DNA of 64,000 nt from Lewinellaceae bacterium (lineage in GTDB: Bacteria > Bacteroidota > Bacteroidia > Chitinophagales > Saprospiraceae): positions 124,001 to 188,000 of the forward strand of contig JADJFA010000001.1 in assembly GCA_016708875.1 (NCBI GenBank). Direction: 5' to 3'. This document shows, piece after piece, positions 42,801 through 51,215 of this stretch. A model generated the notes under the pieces. It was not told where the DNA came from. It did no database searches and saw only the letters and a program-made list of their open reading frames with translations. Each line of letters begins with the position of its first letter. The stretch's first letter is position 1. Both the position numbers and the translations under genes were made by a program.

Positions 42801-45800
42801 GAGCAATCAAGCCTGCGCCCACTCGACGTGACGATTTATCCCCGTGAGCGTGGCCCGTATAATTTTGAGATACCAACAGGTTACGCCACCTCGGCGGGCC
42901 TCAATACCAATGGAGAACTCAATTTGCCCAAAACCCGCTGGGCGGGCTTTATGAAGGAGTTGAATACCAACGACTTTGAAGCCTCGAACATCGAATTCAT
43001 CGAATTCTGGATGCTCAACCCCTACATGGAAAAGACGGATGGCGAGCCAGTTTCTGATGGAGGCGAGATGTATATTGACCTCGGCTCCATTTCAGAAGAC
43101 GTGATGCGCGATTCGCGGCAGTTTTTTGAAAACGGCCTCCCGACAGGAACGAATCTGGTGGCCACCGATGAGTCGCCCTGGGGCCGTGTGCCGATCGAGG
43201 CGCCCGTTGTGAATGCTTTTGACAACAATGAAGCGAGCCGTTTTCAACAAGACGTGGGCCTTGATGGGCTTGACAATGATCTGGAAAAAACTTTTGGCGC
43301 TATTGGGGAATGGTACAACATCATCCAAAGCGCCCCGAGCAATGTACTCTCGCCCAATTTTAAAGCTGAGGTAGAGGCCGACCCTTCAAACGACGACTTT
43401 GTCTATTTCCGCGATAATGCCTTCCCACAGCCCCCTGCTGGCCCCGGGCTTTTGAACCGCTACCGCAAATTCAACAACCAACAGGGCAACTCTCCGGTAA
43501 ACCAATCGGACAACCAAAACCCTTCCAGCACAAACTACCCGGATCAGGAAGACCTCAACCGCGACCGTTCGCTGAACGAGACCGAGGCGTATTTCCGCTA
43601 CAAAATTGACCTGAAAAAGACCTTCCTGAACGGCCAGGAAGTCATTGACGAAAACGACCCTGCCATCGCCGACTACATCACGAATACCGTCACGTTCACC
43701 AAGGACCAACGTGAATACGTTTGGTACCGATTCAAAATTCCACTTGATGATGTAAAGCGGCAGAGCGTTGGCGGCATCGAAGACTTCCGTTCCGTGCGAT
43801 TCATCCGTATGTTCTGGAGAGGTTTTGAAGAGCGCACAACTTTCCGTTTCGCCACGCTTGAGCTGGGTCGGAACCAATGGCGGCGTTTTAAGCAGAACCT
43901 GGGTTGTTCTGACAGCCCTGTTGTCAATCCGATTCCATTCGACGTGAACGCAGTGAACATTGAAGAAAACTCTGCCCGCCAGCCCTTCAATTACACCATC
44001 CCGTTTGGTATTCAGCGCGAACAGTCGGTGGGCGCGTTCCCGGATATTTTACAGAATGAGCAATCGCTTTCGATGAACATTTGCGAACTCCCATTCTGCG
44101 ATGCACGTGCAGTGTTCAAAAGCCTGAATATGGATTTGCGCCAGTTTAAGCGCATCAAAATGTTCGCACACGGAGAGAGAACTATGGAACCACTCGATTC
44201 GAGCGATCTCAAGATCTTTATTCGCATGGGTTCGGACTACACGCGCAACTATTACGAGTACGAACTTCCGCTCGTTATATCGGACCCCACTTCTGGCGCT
44301 ATAACGGGCGGCAACCCCGACAGCAGAGAATACAAGGATGAAGTTTGGAAAAATGAATTCGACTTCCCGCTCGAACTTCTCACTGAGATAAAAAAACAGC
44401 GAAATGCCGAACCCAATCCCAATCCCTTGCAACCTTACATCGGTTTTGACCCTGAAAATCCCGATGCGCGCATACGTATTTTTGGCAATCCAAACCTTGG
44501 ATACGTCAAGGGTATTATGATTGGGGTGCGCAACAGTGATCCGGAACATCTGGAACACTGCGTAGAGGTATGGCTTAACGAGTTGCGACTCAGCGGTTTA
44601 AATGAAAAAGGCGGCTTTGCCGGGTTAGCAAGGGTGGATATGAAATTGGCTGACCTTGGTGGTGTGGCGGTTGCAGCTAATTACACAGGCATCGGTTGGG
44701 GAAGTATCGAAGAAAAACTGGCGCAGCGCCAACGGGAGGAAATACTTCAGTTCGATGTGTCCACCAATATTGAACTCGGCAAGCTCCTTCCAGAAAAATC
44801 GGGCATAAAAATCCCCTTCTACGCGCAATACTCCAACGTGACGCGCACTCCCGAATACGATCCTTATGATCTTGATATCAAACTGAAGGACAAAATCCGC
44901 GAAACGGCCGATGCCGATGAGCGTGCAACTATTCGCGAGAGCGCAAAAGACGTGACCGTGGTGAAAGGCTACAATTTCACAAATGTACGCAAAGAACGTA
45001 AAGGCAAACCGCGCAAAATCCCACTCCCCTGGAACATTGAAAACTTCAGCGTCACCTACGCATACAACGAACAGGAAAAACGCTCGCCATTTATCCTCAG
45101 CGACCAGCAAAAACAGTACAAAGGTGGTTTGGATTGGCAATACGGCACAGGAATAAAGCCAATCACGCCGTTTAAAAAGCTGATCAAAAAGGACAAGTAC
45201 CTGAAACTTATTTCTGAATTTAATTTCAACCCGTTACCTAACACATACGGGTTCAATACAAATTTGGAGCGTTTTGAAGGGATCACTACCTACCGTTTTG
45301 CGGGCGAGGATCCAGCACTGAATACTTATTACAACCGCCGTTTCACTTGGGAGCGCAATTATGATCTTGGATGGGATATTACCAAAGCCCTTCGCTTTAG
45401 TTTCGATGCCAGTGCCAAAAGCCTGATTGACGAACCCCTCGAATACGAATCTGAAGGCGGGCCACGTGTCACCAGACAACAGCGGCGCGACAGCATATTT
45501 ACCAACCTCAAAACGCTTGGTCGCCCGAAGGCATATAACCACAATGCCAGCCTCAACTGGACCCTGCCCTTCAAGCAGATCCCCATGCTGGATTTTATCA
45601 GTATGAAGGCTTCTTATACAGCAGGATACACCTGGACGGCGCAGTCTTTGAAACTTCAGCACCTGATTATGGACCAAACCAATCCGTACCTCAACGTGGT
45701 GAATTCTCGCAGCCTCGGTCACACCATTCAAAACACCAACGTCCGGCAGATCAATGGCGACTTCAACATGGAGACGCTATACAACAAGAGCAAATACCTT

Positions 45801-47726
45801 TCGAAGATCAACAAACCCGGCAAACCTGGCAGTGGTGCCGGTAACCCAGGCGGGAAAAACAGCGGTAAACCGCCTGGTCGTGGAGGCCGTGGAGACGAGG
45901 GTGGAGGAATCCCTGGTGCTGGTGGTGGAAACAAGCCCGGCGCAGGCAACAATCCCGCTGGCGGGGGCAAAGACGGTGGGGGCAAAGCTCCGGGCGGCGC
46001 ACCCGATCGCAACGACCCAAGTATCCCAACGCCACCCGACAAAATTGACCCTGGAACGGGGGCGCCACTTCCCGGCGGCCCGGTGGGTATTGACCCTTTG
46101 ACTGGCCGTCCTAACCGCGTGCGCCCAAATCCTTCCGGTACAGACCCAGCAGATCCCACTGCCCCTGATGGTGGTGGCAAAGACAAGGATGGAAAAGACA
46201 AAAAGCCGAAAGCCATTAAGCCAAAAGAAGATCGCGTACCAACCCTGGCTGAGCGCATTGCCTTACGCCCGCTCATGCTGGTGCGCAAAGCTAGATTTAC
46301 GTACTCCGAAAACCGGAACAACGTGATACCCGGCTTTACACCCGAAACCCACCTCATGGGATTGAGCGAAGGCTTTGATTCGCCGGGATGGGCTTTTGTA
46401 GCTGGCTATCAGGAGGCTGACCGGGCTTATCTGGATAAACTGGGTGCTGCGGGGAACATTACACATCGCCCGGAACTCAACCAGCAGGTGATGAAAAACT
46501 ACACCCAGAACTTAGATATGGGTCTGACCCTCGAGCCGTTCACCGATTTCCGAGTGGAATTGACGGCCAACAAACAGTACAGCCGCAACAGTACAGAATT
46601 GTACAAAGATCAGATTTTCAATATAGACCCCGACTCAGTAGGGTTTGAGCACCGTGCTGCGCGGGATTTGGGCAGTTATACCATCTCGTTCCTTTCGATG
46701 AATACGATGTTCAACAAGGACATCGCGGGGCTTTTTACTCGATTCGAATCGTATCGTCCAATCGTATCAGAACGTATAGCCCGTGAAAAAGGGCTGCCCT
46801 TAAGTGAAGTGCACGAGATAGACGAGGGGTACAAGAAAGGCTACGGGCGCATTCACCAGGAGGTGCTCATCCCGGCTTTCTTGGCAGCCTACACGGAGAA
46901 AGACCCCAATTCTGTGGGGCTGGATATTTTCAAAACCATGCCTGCGCCCAACTGGAAGTTGACGTATAACGGCTTGTCCAAGCTGGGTAAATTGAAAAAC
47001 GTCTTCTCCAGCATCCAAATCTCACACGGCTACCGGAACACGCTCACGGTGAACTCGTACAATACGGATATCTTCTACGACAGCGCCAATCCGTATGACA
47101 CCAACAACGATAACTACAACCTGAATTTCAACTATACCGCCCGGTATGAAATTCCGCAAGTGGTTATCAACGAACAGTTCCAGCCGCTGTTTGGCATTGA
47201 CGTAAAGTTGAAAAACGAAATGACGTTTAAAGCCGATGTCAAAAGAGCGCGGACGCTTTCCATGTCATTTATTGACTACCAGTTGTCCGAAACAAAGAGC
47301 GAAGGCTATACCCTGGGCTTTGGATACCGTATCAAGAATGTCAATATTCCATTCCTGACTGGCAAAAAGAAGTTGGACGGCAAATCGAAAAGGAAAAGCA
47401 AGAAAAAGAAGAAAGCGACCACTCCGCCTACACCTCCACCCTCTAGCGGCGGGGCTGCCCCCACATCGAACGATCTGGTCTTCAAGTTCGACTTCGAGGT
47501 TCGCGACGACATCACCATCGCCCACATTCTCGACAGCCCAAACGCAGCCCAGCCAACCCGTGGCGCGCGCACCATTAGCATTAACCCGCAGGTGGAATAC
47601 GCGCTCAACAAACGGCTCAAACTGCGCCTCTTTGCCGACTACCGCAAAACGGTGCCGAAAACCTCGCAGTCATTCCCGATTACTACCTTGAATACAGGGG
47701 TGACGGTGCAGTTTTCGTTGAATTAA
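39852..47726 (+). CDS. sprA: SprA, outer-membrane translocon of the type IX secretion system
   Basis: Start ATG 39852 (MTKKNSLLAALALLSVCALY, signal peptide); about 2624 residues. SprA (Sov in Porphyromonas) forms a giant single-chain beta-barrel through which CTD-bearing proteins leave the cell. The order seen is: a plug/N-terminal region, long stretches of paired amphipathic strands, a Gly/Asp-rich domain with IDDFEGSTANIPLTNQFNQW, and C-terminal strands ending TTLNTGVTVQFSLN. It is longer than the ~2400 residues usual in Flavobacterium, partly because of a Gly/Pro-rich insert at about 45820-46230 and a repeat-derived linker (SPITNHQSPFTSHESP) at the N-terminus. It is the exporter for the cargo proteins in this window. 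Confidence 0.96.
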   Translation: MTKKNSLLAALALLSVCALYAFAYPEVVRENVLTILFPDGERPLATIDNSPLIIESEKSPITNHQSPFTSHESPVDTFPPLSERYDDFINAGGSNPVDLRDPKAIDRQVEYDAASNMYIITEKIGEDFYRAPTYMTFDEYVQWRDEQQQREYFDRLQGVVSADGKSADGTVDPVSKFNFKTSLIDRLFGGTNVDIKPQGNINLTFGYDWQKIQNPILTLRQQTNGNFDFDMDINMSAQGKIGEKLNLNFNYNTQATFDFDNQMKINYDTKGFSEDEIIQNVEAGNVSMPLRSNLIKGAQNLFGIKTEMKFGHLRTTLVASQQRSKQQSIKIQGGSQVQTFEKPIDEYDENRHFFISQWNRNEFEPAMKCLPVPQSLFNITRMEVWITNDKQEFQNTRDVLPLTELAEPDSVRDDWKIPNPPGRDINGKGLPANENNKIYSTILSELSNDSTMRFSDRVVSRLSGPVFQLKQIRDFEKMNARLLSPQEFTYHEQLGFISINLNVQPDQVVGVALSYTYNGVPYKIGEFSDEVPKKSSVDTLKTNVLFLKMLKSTTANVRYPIWDLMMKNVYAVGTANVDPQEFRFDVYYADPGKGQKRFHDGPLIPAGLRSRPLLQVFNLDNLNLQGDPGPDGIFDFVPGITINLRSGRVMFPVLEPFGSDLYGQIVAANGQPYSPIDSARFYNQLIYQQLYDSTTFVAREYQHLNRFMLRGTYKSSVSSEISLGTFNLPPGSVRVTAGGTPLREGIDYSIDYNIGKVRILNDAILQSGQSVNVSFEDNTFFGFQSRSMIGARFDYAFNKDLSVGATFMNLFERPLTQKVNFGDDPINNKVYGLDFSISKDAPWLTKLVDKLPLISTKEPSSISAQAEVAVLQPGHNRAVNQGGDKGGTVYIDDFEGSTANIPLTNQFNQWVIASVPRDDDNATIKLFPESDPTNTSLSLGANRAGLSWYISDPSARDGDDNVDPYTRLIQYQDIFPNRQLTPFEQSSLRPLDVTIYPRERGPYNFEIPTGYATSAGLNTNGELNLPKTRWAGFMKELNTNDFEASNIEFIEFWMLNPYMEKTDGEPVSDGGEMYIDLGSISEDVMRDSRQFFENGLPTGTNLVATDESPWGRVPIEAPVVNAFDNNEASRFQQDVGLDGLDNDLEKTFGAIGEWYNIIQSAPSNVLSPNFKAEVEADPSNDDFVYFRDNAFPQPPAGPGLLNRYRKFNNQQGNSPVNQSDNQNPSSTNYPDQEDLNRDRSLNETEAYFRYKIDLKKTFLNGQEVIDENDPAIADYITNTVTFTKDQREYVWYRFKIPLDDVKRQSVGGIEDFRSVRFIRMFWRGFEERTTFRFATLELGRNQWRRFKQNLGCSDSPVVNPIPFDVNAVNIEENSARQPFNYTIPFGIQREQSVGAFPDILQNEQSLSMNICELPFCDARAVFKSLNMDLRQFKRIKMFAHGERTMEPLDSSDLKIFIRMGSDYTRNYYEYELPLVISDPTSGAITGGNPDSREYKDEVWKNEFDFPLELLTEIKKQRNAEPNPNPLQPYIGFDPENPDARIRIFGNPNLGYVKGIMIGVRNSDPEHLEHCVEVWLNELRLSGLNEKGGFAGLARVDMKLADLGGVAVAANYTGIGWGSIEEKLAQRQREEILQFDVSTNIELGKLLPEKSGIKIPFYAQYSNVTRTPEYDPYDLDIKLKDKIRETADADERATIRESAKDVTVVKGYNFTNVRKERKGKPRKIPLPWNIENFSVTYAYNEQEKRSPFILSDQQKQYKGGLDWQYGTGIKPITPFKKLIKKDKYLKLISEFNFNPLPNTYGFNTNLERFEGITTYRFAGEDPALNTYYNRRFTWERNYDLGWDITKALRFSFDASAKSLIDEPLEYESEGGPRVTRQQRRDSIFTNLKTLGRPKAYNHNASLNWTLPFKQIPMLDFISMKASYTAGYTWTAQSLKLQHLIMDQTNPYLNVVNSRSLGHTIQNTNVRQINGDFNMETLYNKSKYLSKINKPGKPGSGAGNPGGKNSGKPPGRGGRGDEGGGIPGAGGGNKPGAGNNPAGGGKDGGGKAPGGAPDRNDPSIPTPPDKIDPGTGAPLPGGPVGIDPLTGRPNRVRPNPSGTDPADPTAPDGGGKDKDGKDKKPKAIKPKEDRVPTLAERIALRPLMLVRKARFTYSENRNNVIPGFTPETHLMGLSEGFDSPGWAFVAGYQEADRAYLDKLGAAGNITHRPELNQQVMKNYTQNLDMGLTLEPFTDFRVELTANKQYSRNSTELYKDQIFNIDPDSVGFEHRAARDLGSYTISFLSMNTMFNKDIAGLFTRFESYRPIVSERIAREKGLPLSEVHEIDEGYKKGYGRIHQEVLIPAFLAAYTEKDPNSVGLDIFKTMPAPNWKLTYNGLSKLGKLKNVFSSIQISHGYRNTLTVNSYNTDIFYDSANPYDTNNDNYNLNFNYTARYEIPQVVINEQFQPLFGIDVKLKNEMTFKADVKRARTLSMSFIDYQLSETKSEGYTLGFGYRIKNVNIPFLTGKKKLDGKSKRKSKKKKKATTPPTPPPSSGGAAPTSNDLVFKFDFEVRDDITIAHILDSPNAAQPTRGARTISINPQVEYALNKRLKLRLFADYRKTVPKTSQSFPITTLNTGVTVQFSLN
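40024..40073. repeat. AATCACC heptamer repeat in the sprA coding sequence
   Basis: Six to seven near-copies of (C)ACCAATC read in frame as SPITNHQSPFTSHESP, directly after the signal region of SprA. It is the reverse complement of the GATTGGT repeat at 6432-6516. Confidence 0.8.
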
Positions 47727-47731
47727 AATCA

Positions 47732-47764
47732 ATCCGTCCTACGGCTTGAAGCCGTAGGACGGAT
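47732..47764. repeat. 33-nt perfect palindrome after sprA
   Basis: ATCCGTCCTACGGCTT and its complement flank one G. It begins 5 nt after the sprA stop and probably ends or protects the sprA message. Confidence 0.75.
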
Positions 47765-47883
47765 ACCGCTATAATTCCCTCGTTTTCTATCCCGGTAGAA
47801 GGCGAGGGAATTTTTATTTTTAAATATGCTGCCCAATTCCGACAAACAAGGTTAAATTTAAAGTATTTTGTATCCTGATCTTC

Positions 47884-47912
47884 CCGTCCTGGGGCTCTGT
47901 CCCGCAGGACGG
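47884..47912. other. Hairpin in the leader of the beta-helix cargo gene
   Basis: CCGTCCT pairs with AGGACGG, and GGG with CCC inside it. It ends 24 nt before the ATG at 47937. Confidence 0.5.
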
Positions 47913-47936
47913 ACATATCTTTCTAACATAATTTTC

Positions 47937-50900
47937 ATGAAAAATATATTCCTCTTTACCCTCGCCATTTTAGGGATTGCTGGTACAAGTATCGCGCAAA
48001 GCCGTTTTTATGTCAATCCCTTAGCCAACGGCCAAAACAATGGATCTGCATGGGCTGATGCTTTTACAGACCTGCACAATGCACTTACCATTGCCTCACA
48101 AGGCGATGAGGTCTGGGTAGCCGAAGGCGAATACCGTCCGGACACCGCTACTAACCGTGACCGCTCCTTTGTGCTCAAAAGCGGTGTGAAATTTTACGGA
48201 GGTTTCAATGGCACCGAGACAAGTTTGGCGCAGCGTGACATCATAGCACATCCTACTATACTCAGCGGTAACATTGGAAATCCTGCCGACAGTACAGACA
48301 ATTCCTATACGATCTTGTATATGACCTACCCGGACACCAGCACGCTTTTGGACGGACTTGATTTTTGGCATGGGTATGCCGTGAGTGACACCCACTTTTT
48401 CAATCTTTCCCCTGTTTTGAGCGGAGGGGCTGTGTATGTGTTGGCGCAGAATGGTAAGGGCTTACCCGTATTCGTCAATTGCACGTTCCGGGATAATGTC
48501 GCCAAATCCAGGGGAGGGGCGATATTTGTGCATGGTCAAAACAGTTCCGGCAGCACCCCGATATTTCGGAATTGCTTGTTCTACAACAACAAAGCGCAGT
48601 ATGCAGGAGGGGCCTTGTTCATTTCGGGCGGCAACAACCTTGACCGGGGCATAGAGTTTGACCATTGCTACTTTGAGTCGAATACTGCTGGTTTTTTTGG
48701 CGGTGCGATCAGCATGGAAAACGCCTTTGGCAGTGAGATGCTCAATTTTCTCTCCTGCACGATCACCAAGGGTCATGCCAATGTCTTTGGAGGCTTTATG
48801 TACATGATAAAGTCGGGGACCAATGCTTCTAAAATCACTATTGACAGTTGTGAAATATCAAAAAACACCAGCAATGGAGGCCCTTGTGCGTTATATGTGA
48901 CATCAAATGGCGACAATTTTCAAACGGTGTTCAAATTGCGCAATTCAAAAGTGTTCGACAATTTTGAATCTTCTGTTTCATTTGGTGGGGTGATCTCATT
49001 AGGAGAATTTGCCCCATTCTCCTCTTCAATTATTGACACATTTATAGTTTGTGGGAATATTATCCATGGTAATATGACTACTTCTGGCGTTGTCAGCCTT
49101 GGCTCATTTAATGCCTGGGCTAGGGTAGAAGAAAATTGGGTCTATGGCAATAGGAATGGACAAGGGATTAGTATATCTGGCAGGGAGATAAAAATTTTTA
49201 ACAATGTATGTAATGATAACAATAAATTTGTTCCTATTTCCTCATTAGTATATGCAAATTCTGCGTCCAAATTACATATCTATGATAACCTATTCTTTCA
49301 CAATATTGTTTCGGGCAACGCAAATACCTATTATAGCACGTCTATTCTGGGAGCAGGTGTAAGCACAATTTTCGGATATACGGATAGTGCACAGATTTTC
49401 AACAATACCTTTTACAAAAACACTACATGGGTAACAGATAAAATAAATACCTCTCCTGTTCCACGAAAGGTTTACACAAACAATGTCTTCCTTGACAACA
49501 GAGATTTTTTGACTGGAAACCTTACCATACCTGTAAGTCTTGGCCAAGATTCTTCCTACTTTTCCCACAACCTGATGGACGTTGATTGTGGCACCATTCC
49601 CAAGCGTGCGGCCTGCGGCCCCAACAACCTCTTCAACCTCGCCCCCCTCTTCCGCGACACCGCCAACCACGACTACTCTCTCCTCCCTTGTTCCCCCCTC
49701 ATCAACGCAGGCTCCAACGCTACAGCTGCGGGTATCCTTACCGACCTCGCGGGTAATCCACGCATCCTTGAAGGCACAGTGGACATCGGCGCTTACGAGG
49801 CCCCGGCATTCGCACTTGCATCCGCGCCAGAGGTGCAGCCTGCCTGTGTCGGCGCGTCCAATGGCAGCATCAGCATCATGCCCGAGCACGGCTGCGAGCC
49901 GCTGGCGTATACCTGGTCGCCCAATGCGGGCAACGGCCCGGAACTCAACGGTCTGCCTCCGGGGAACTACCTGGTCACCGTCACTGATGGCAGCGGCCGG
50001 CAAATACTCGACACGGTGGTAGTGGCATCGGCCCCTCAGCCGTCCCTTGCACTTGCTTCCACCGATGTGCAGTGCGGAACCACCGCAGGCGGATCGCTTT
50101 CGGCTTCCGTCACGAGCGGCACTGCGCCCTTCCAGTACCACTGGCTGCCGAGCGCCTCAGACACTTCTCTACTTGCACAACAACAACCGGGAGATTACGC
50201 ACTCACAGTCATAGATGCCAACGGCTGCCAGGACTCCGCCTCGGCGAGCATCGCACTGCTGGGCATGCTTACAATCATGGTGGACGGCAAAACCATCTCT
50301 TGTTACAATGCTGCCAATGGCTGGCTCTCTGCTTTGCCTGCTACCGGGGCGGCCCCTTTCTTCTGGGGCTGGCAGGGCTGGGTTGGCACGGATTCGATTG
50401 CTCAGCCGCTTGGCCCAGGCATGTATGCGGTCACGGTCACTGATGCCTTTGGCTGCACAGCGGCTTTTACTTTTCCACCTATGGATCAGCCCGATTCGCT
50501 CTGGGCTACGGTCGGCACGAACGACCAGACTGATCTGATTATGCCCAATGGGACGGCGGTGGTGACCACCATCTCTGGCGGCACATCTCCGTTCGACTAT
50601 CTCTGGGAACCTGGCGGAAGCACCACGCAGTCCATCGCGGGCCTCACGGCGGGCACATACACCGTTACGGTGACGGACAACAACGGCTGTGAGGTAGTGG
50701 TGCAGGCGGTGGTGGATTTGATGGTCGGCACGGAAGAAGCGGAAGGCCAGGCATTTGTGGTATACCCAAACCCGGCAGTGGATTGGGTGAAGGTGCTGCT
50801 GCCAAAATCAATGGAAAAATGTTCCGTGGAGCTTTCCGACATGACAGGGAAAGTCTTGCGCTCAAGCAATTTGACGACAGCATCGGCGCCCTGCACTTTT

Positions 50901-50993
50901 GATCTTACCGGGTTGCCAAGCGGCAACTATGTAGTGGCAGTGCGGAATGGCACTGGGAAAGAGATGTTTGTAGGGAAAGTGACGAAGATGTGA
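47937..50993 (+). CDS. Type IX-secreted right-handed beta-helix protein with SprB repeats
   Basis: The ATG at 47937 starts a signal peptide (MKNIFLFTLAILGIAGTSIA); 1018 residues. Residues ~22-600 form a parallel beta-helix of the pectate-lyase/choice-of-anchor type (RFYVNPLANGQNNGSAWADA, GGAVYVLAQNG, SRGGAIFVHGQ, YAGGALFISGG, and the end ADLAGNPRILEGTVDIGAYE). Four SprB-type repeats follow (YTWSPNAGNGPELNGLPPG; YLWEPGGSTTQSIAGLTAG), then a type IX sorting domain (VVYPNPAVDWVKVLLPKSM ... GKVTKM). It is probably a large surface adhesin or polysaccharide-active protein; no catalytic residues can be named. The next-door exporter gene sprA is on the same strand. Confidence 0.9.
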   Translation: MKNIFLFTLAILGIAGTSIAQSRFYVNPLANGQNNGSAWADAFTDLHNALTIASQGDEVWVAEGEYRPDTATNRDRSFVLKSGVKFYGGFNGTETSLAQRDIIAHPTILSGNIGNPADSTDNSYTILYMTYPDTSTLLDGLDFWHGYAVSDTHFFNLSPVLSGGAVYVLAQNGKGLPVFVNCTFRDNVAKSRGGAIFVHGQNSSGSTPIFRNCLFYNNKAQYAGGALFISGGNNLDRGIEFDHCYFESNTAGFFGGAISMENAFGSEMLNFLSCTITKGHANVFGGFMYMIKSGTNASKITIDSCEISKNTSNGGPCALYVTSNGDNFQTVFKLRNSKVFDNFESSVSFGGVISLGEFAPFSSSIIDTFIVCGNIIHGNMTTSGVVSLGSFNAWARVEENWVYGNRNGQGISISGREIKIFNNVCNDNNKFVPISSLVYANSASKLHIYDNLFFHNIVSGNANTYYSTSILGAGVSTIFGYTDSAQIFNNTFYKNTTWVTDKINTSPVPRKVYTNNVFLDNRDFLTGNLTIPVSLGQDSSYFSHNLMDVDCGTIPKRAACGPNNLFNLAPLFRDTANHDYSLLPCSPLINAGSNATAAGILTDLAGNPRILEGTVDIGAYEAPAFALASAPEVQPACVGASNGSISIMPEHGCEPLAYTWSPNAGNGPELNGLPPGNYLVTVTDGSGRQILDTVVVASAPQPSLALASTDVQCGTTAGGSLSASVTSGTAPFQYHWLPSASDTSLLAQQQPGDYALTVIDANGCQDSASASIALLGMLTIMVDGKTISCYNAANGWLSALPATGAAPFFWGWQGWVGTDSIAQPLGPGMYAVTVTDAFGCTAAFTFPPMDQPDSLWATVGTNDQTDLIMPNGTAVVTTISGGTSPFDYLWEPGGSTTQSIAGLTAGTYTVTVTDNNGCEVVVQAVVDLMVGTEEAEGQAFVVYPNPAVDWVKVLLPKSMEKCSVELSDMTGKVLRSSNLTTASAPCTFDLTGLPSGNYVVAVRNGTGKEMFVGKVTKM

Positions 50994-51023
50994 TCCATTC
51001 CGTTGCAACATCCAAACTTGACA

Positions 51024-51100
51024 TAATTTGAACCACAAAAGGCACAAAAGTAACACGATACGTCTTTTGTGTCCTTTTGTGCCTTTTGTGGTTCAAATTA
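51024..51100. repeat. 27-bp perfect hairpin after the beta-helix gene
   Basis: Arms 51024-51050 and 51074-51100 (TAATTTGAACCACAAAAGGC and onward) with a 23-nt loop containing a third copy of the CTTTTGTG unit. It is between convergent genes. The rest of the gap to 51215 has no gene. Confidence 0.85.
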
Positions 51101-51215
51101 CGCTACATCGGGGAAAGTAGTGCTTTTTTGATGTTTTCACTTGTACGATTTTATATTGTTACAAAATTCGGGGGTACTCTTGATTCCTGTTTTACATTTT
51201 GCGGTTTAAAAAACC

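Noticed and set aside
45728..46357. A 209-codon open frame on the minus strand inside sprA
   Set aside because: It is antisense to the Gly/Pro-rich insert; its Pro/Gly/Leu composition is the mirror of that repeat-rich code and it has no domain or start signal.
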